Part shown: piece after piece, positions 62,185 to 64,000 of the stretch
How positions within the stretch are numbered: position 1 is the stretch's first letter
How the letters are laid out: each line of letters starts with the position of its first letter
Assembly (NCBI GenBank): GCA_900168235.1
Contig: FUZG01000003.1
Span: 310,001 to 374,000, forward strand
Source: Lachnospiraceae bacterium
Lineage (GTDB): Bacteria > Bacillota > Clostridia > Lachnospirales > Lachnospiraceae
Direction: 5' to 3'
Length of the DNA: 64,000 bases
Position numbers and translations under genes: made by a program
The notes under the pieces: model-generated
What the model was told of the DNA's origin: nothing
Databases searched by the model: none
What the model saw: the letters and a program-made list of their open reading frames with translations, nothing else

Positions 62185-63570
62185 TTATGCAGGAAGGTAC
62201 TCTCTAACATATTTTTTGAAAAGTTCTCCGCGCTCCTCATAGCTCTTGAACATATCCCAGCTTGCACATGCCGGAGATAAAAGAACCGCATCACCCTTTT
62301 CTGCCTGATCGTGGCACACCTGTACAGCTTCTTTCAGATCCTTGACCATAACGATCTTTGTAAATCCATACTTCTCTGCACATTTCTTGATATCTGCCGC
62401 TGTTTCTCCCATGAGAACCAGAAGCTTTACCTTATTTCCAAAGGACTTGATCCAGTCATCATACGGAAGCTTTTTATCGTAGCCTCCTCCGATAAGCAGA
62501 GTAGGCTTTGACATAGCCTCGATCGCCTTTATAGCTGCATCTGTATTAGTTCCCTTAGAATCGTTGTAATAGATCACATCGTCGATATTCTCAACGAACT
62601 CTATCCTGTGCTCTACAGCTTTGAATCTTCTTATCACATCAGAGATCACCTCTACGGGAACACCATAGCTCACAGCCATTCCAACCGCAGCCATGACATT
62701 TTCATAGTTGTGATTACCGATAAGATTCATATCATGAATATTGATGATCTTTGTTCCGTTGTAGTAAATATCATCTCCGTGAAGATGAACAAAATCAACG
62801 TTCGGCAGGTCTTTCTCGAAATCAGCGCTTCTTGTAAAATAAACAACCTTAGCAACTGTCCTCTCACCAAATTCCCTTGTGTAATGATCGTCGTAATTAA
62901 GAACAATGGTATCATCTGCTGTCTGCTTCTCTGCGATACGCTCCTTAACAGCAACATAATTCTCCATTGTATGATGACGGTTCAGATGATCCGGCGTGAT
63001 ATTAAGGATTGCTGAAACATGCGGATGGAACTCATGTGTTGTCTCAAGCTGGAAAGAACTAATCTCAGCCACAACAATGGAGTTTTCATCAGTTGCAGTA
63101 GCTGCATCTGTGTAAGGATTTCCAATGTTTCCTACAACAAAAACTTTCCGATCATCTTCTGATGCAGCAAACGCCTTCATGATCTCTCCAACAAGAGTAG
63201 TCGTTGTTGTCTTACCGTTTGTTCCGGTTATAGCGAGAAGATCACCCTTTGAAGACTGATATGCAAGCTCCACTTCTCCATAAACAGGTATCCTGTGTGC
63301 TTTCAGATCCTCTACCATAGGACTGTCGATCGGCACTCCGGGACTGATCACTGCACAATCAATACTCTGCCATACATCATCGGGCATATCTTTCAGAATA
63401 AGACGTACTTCTGCATCTTCCTGAAAATTTTTCATAACAGCAACCCGATCAATGCTGTCTTTTGCGTCATACAATACAACATTTGCACCAACCTTGAGCA
63501 AAAGACGCGTTGCACCTATGCCGCTTTTTCCTGTGCCGATTACCAGAACATTGAGACCCTTGAAATTCAT
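62185..63570 (-). CDS. murD: UDP-MurNAc-L-alanine:D-glutamate ligase
   Basis: It adds D-Glu to the wall precursor, using ATP. A 461-residue Mur ligase: GTGKSGIGATRLL (UDP-binding), ITGTNGKTTTTTL (P-loop), NITPDHLNRH and the C-terminal LLSPACASWDMF block. Standard length. Confidence 0.98.
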   Translation of the reverse strand: MNFKGLNVLVIGTGKSGIGATRLLLKVGANVVLYDAKDSIDRVAVMKNFQEDAEVRLILKDMPDDVWQSIDCAVISPGVPIDSPMVEDLKAHRIPVYGEVELAYQSSKGDLLAITGTNGKTTTTTLVGEIMKAFAASEDDRKVFVVGNIGNPYTDAATATDENSIVVAEISSFQLETTHEFHPHVSAILNITPDHLNRHHTMENYVAVKERIAEKQTADDTIVLNYDDHYTREFGERTVAKVVYFTRSADFEKDLPNVDFVHLHGDDIYYNGTKIINIHDMNLIGNHNYENVMAAVGMAVSYGVPVEVISDVIRRFKAVEHRIEFVENIDDVIYYNDSKGTNTDAAIKAIEAMSKPTLLIGGGYDKKLPYDDWIKSFGNKVKLLVLMGETAADIKKCAEKYGFTKIVMVKDLKEAVQVCHDQAEKGDAVLLSPACASWDMFKSYEERGELFKKYVREYLPA

Positions 63571-63638
63571 TTCTGCACCTTTCCTGTCTAAACTCTTGTG
63601 CTGCCTGTAAGACAGATTGCTATGTTAATATTTCCGCA

Positions 63639-64000
63639 TCAGATCATAAAGAAAGAGATAAGACACAGAAAAGCAGTCAGCGCAGCAAACGCACCAACAA
63701 CCTTTACTTCTGTCCATCCACCCAATTCAAAATGATGATGGATCGGCGCCATACGGAAAAACCGCTTTCCGTGAGTCGCCTTGAAATACAGCACCTGAAT
63801 AATAACGGAGATAACCTCTATGAGGTAGATAAAAGCTACAAAAATGATGAAAATAGGCATTTTCATAAGGATCATGCAGGCTGCTACAAATCCGCCAAGG
63901 GCAAGAGAGCCTGTATCACCCATAAATACCTTTGCAGGATGCCAGTTATAGATAAGGAATCCAAAAAGACATCCCATCATTGCCGCTGCAGAATAATTGA
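63639..64000 (-). CDS. mraY: Phospho-MurNAc-pentapeptide transferase MraY (partial, 5' end off window)
   Basis: The C-terminal 120 codons of MraY, which makes lipid I. Visible are NYSAAAMMG, the catalytic FMGDTGSLALGG and the HHHFELGG loop (HxHHFE-type), then the last helix. Extending past the first internal Met to the window edge is in frame, so it is truncated by the window. Confidence 0.96.
   Translation of the reverse strand, partial: NYSAAAMMGCLFGFLIYNWHPAKVFMGDTGSLALGGFVAACMILMKMPIFIIFVAFIYLIEVISVIIQVLYFKATHGKRFFRMAPIHHHFELGGWTEVKVVGAFAALTAFLCLISFFMI

Overview
The window looks like chromosomal DNA of a motile, low-to-mid GC Gram-positive member of the Clostridia, most likely a Lachnospiraceae (Butyrivibrio/Roseburia-like). 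The evidence is a PolC-type polymerase, the rimP-nusA-ylxR-ylxQ-infB-rbfA-truB-ribF and pyrH-frr-uppS-cdsA-dxr-rseP-ispG-polC gene orders, a DUF5688-type protein, sigma-28-type promoters at flagellin genes, strong AGGAGG ribosome sites and consensus sigma-A promoters. Almost everything is transcribed on the minus strand. Genus and species cannot be set from the sequence alone.

Layout. (1) 1-7.5 kb: a minus-strand surface-glycan locus: cupin sugar isomerase, GDP-fucose-synthase-like reductase, FAD oxidoreductase, Gfo/Idh oxidoreductase, two glycosyltransferases, LicD and a cytidylyltransferase cut by the window edge. (2) 7.5-10.8 kb: a large flagellin and, convergent with it, a very divergent flagellin-like protein. 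(3) 10.9-25.4 kb: pnp and rpsO, then a long translation/transcription operon (rimP, nusA, ylxR, ylxQ, infB, rbfA, nrnA-like, truB, ribF, Na/Pi transporter, NlpC/P60). (4) 25.3-26.7 kb: RluA-type pseudouridine synthase and three tandem tRNA-Glu(CTC). (5) 26.9-42.9 kb: polC, the isoprenoid/phospholipid/UMP-kinase operon, a bactofilin, a deacetylase, a lipoprotein and a predicted metal exporter. (6) 43-51.2 kb: an accessory region punctuated by four near-identical tRNA-Leu(AAG) genes, each linked to inverted-repeat structure and three of them to longer hairpin arrays. Between copies lie a flippase + deacetylase pair convergent with an adenylation-domain/carrier-protein/acyltransferase trio, and an autoregulated MerR regulator. 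(7) 51.2-58.9 kb: MATE pump, gdhA, SH3 protein, tRNA-Arg(CCG), DUF5688 protein, efp, YqeG phosphatase, nrdR. (8) 58.9-64 kb: a division/wall cluster ftsZ-ftsQ-ftsW-murD-mraY (mraY cut by the window end; no ftsA seen).

How it fits together. Most of the window is housekeeping. The accessory parts concern the cell surface: the glycan locus beside flagellin, and the cluster between the tRNA-Leu copies. That cluster has no secretion signal on its deacetylase and combines cytosolic amino-acid-type activation, a carrier protein and an acyltransferase with a lipid-linked-oligosaccharide flippase. I infer that it modifies a lipid-linked glycan in the cytoplasm before export. The tRNA-Leu-linked hairpin elements, with stems that change on both sides while pairing is kept, are the least explained structures in the window.
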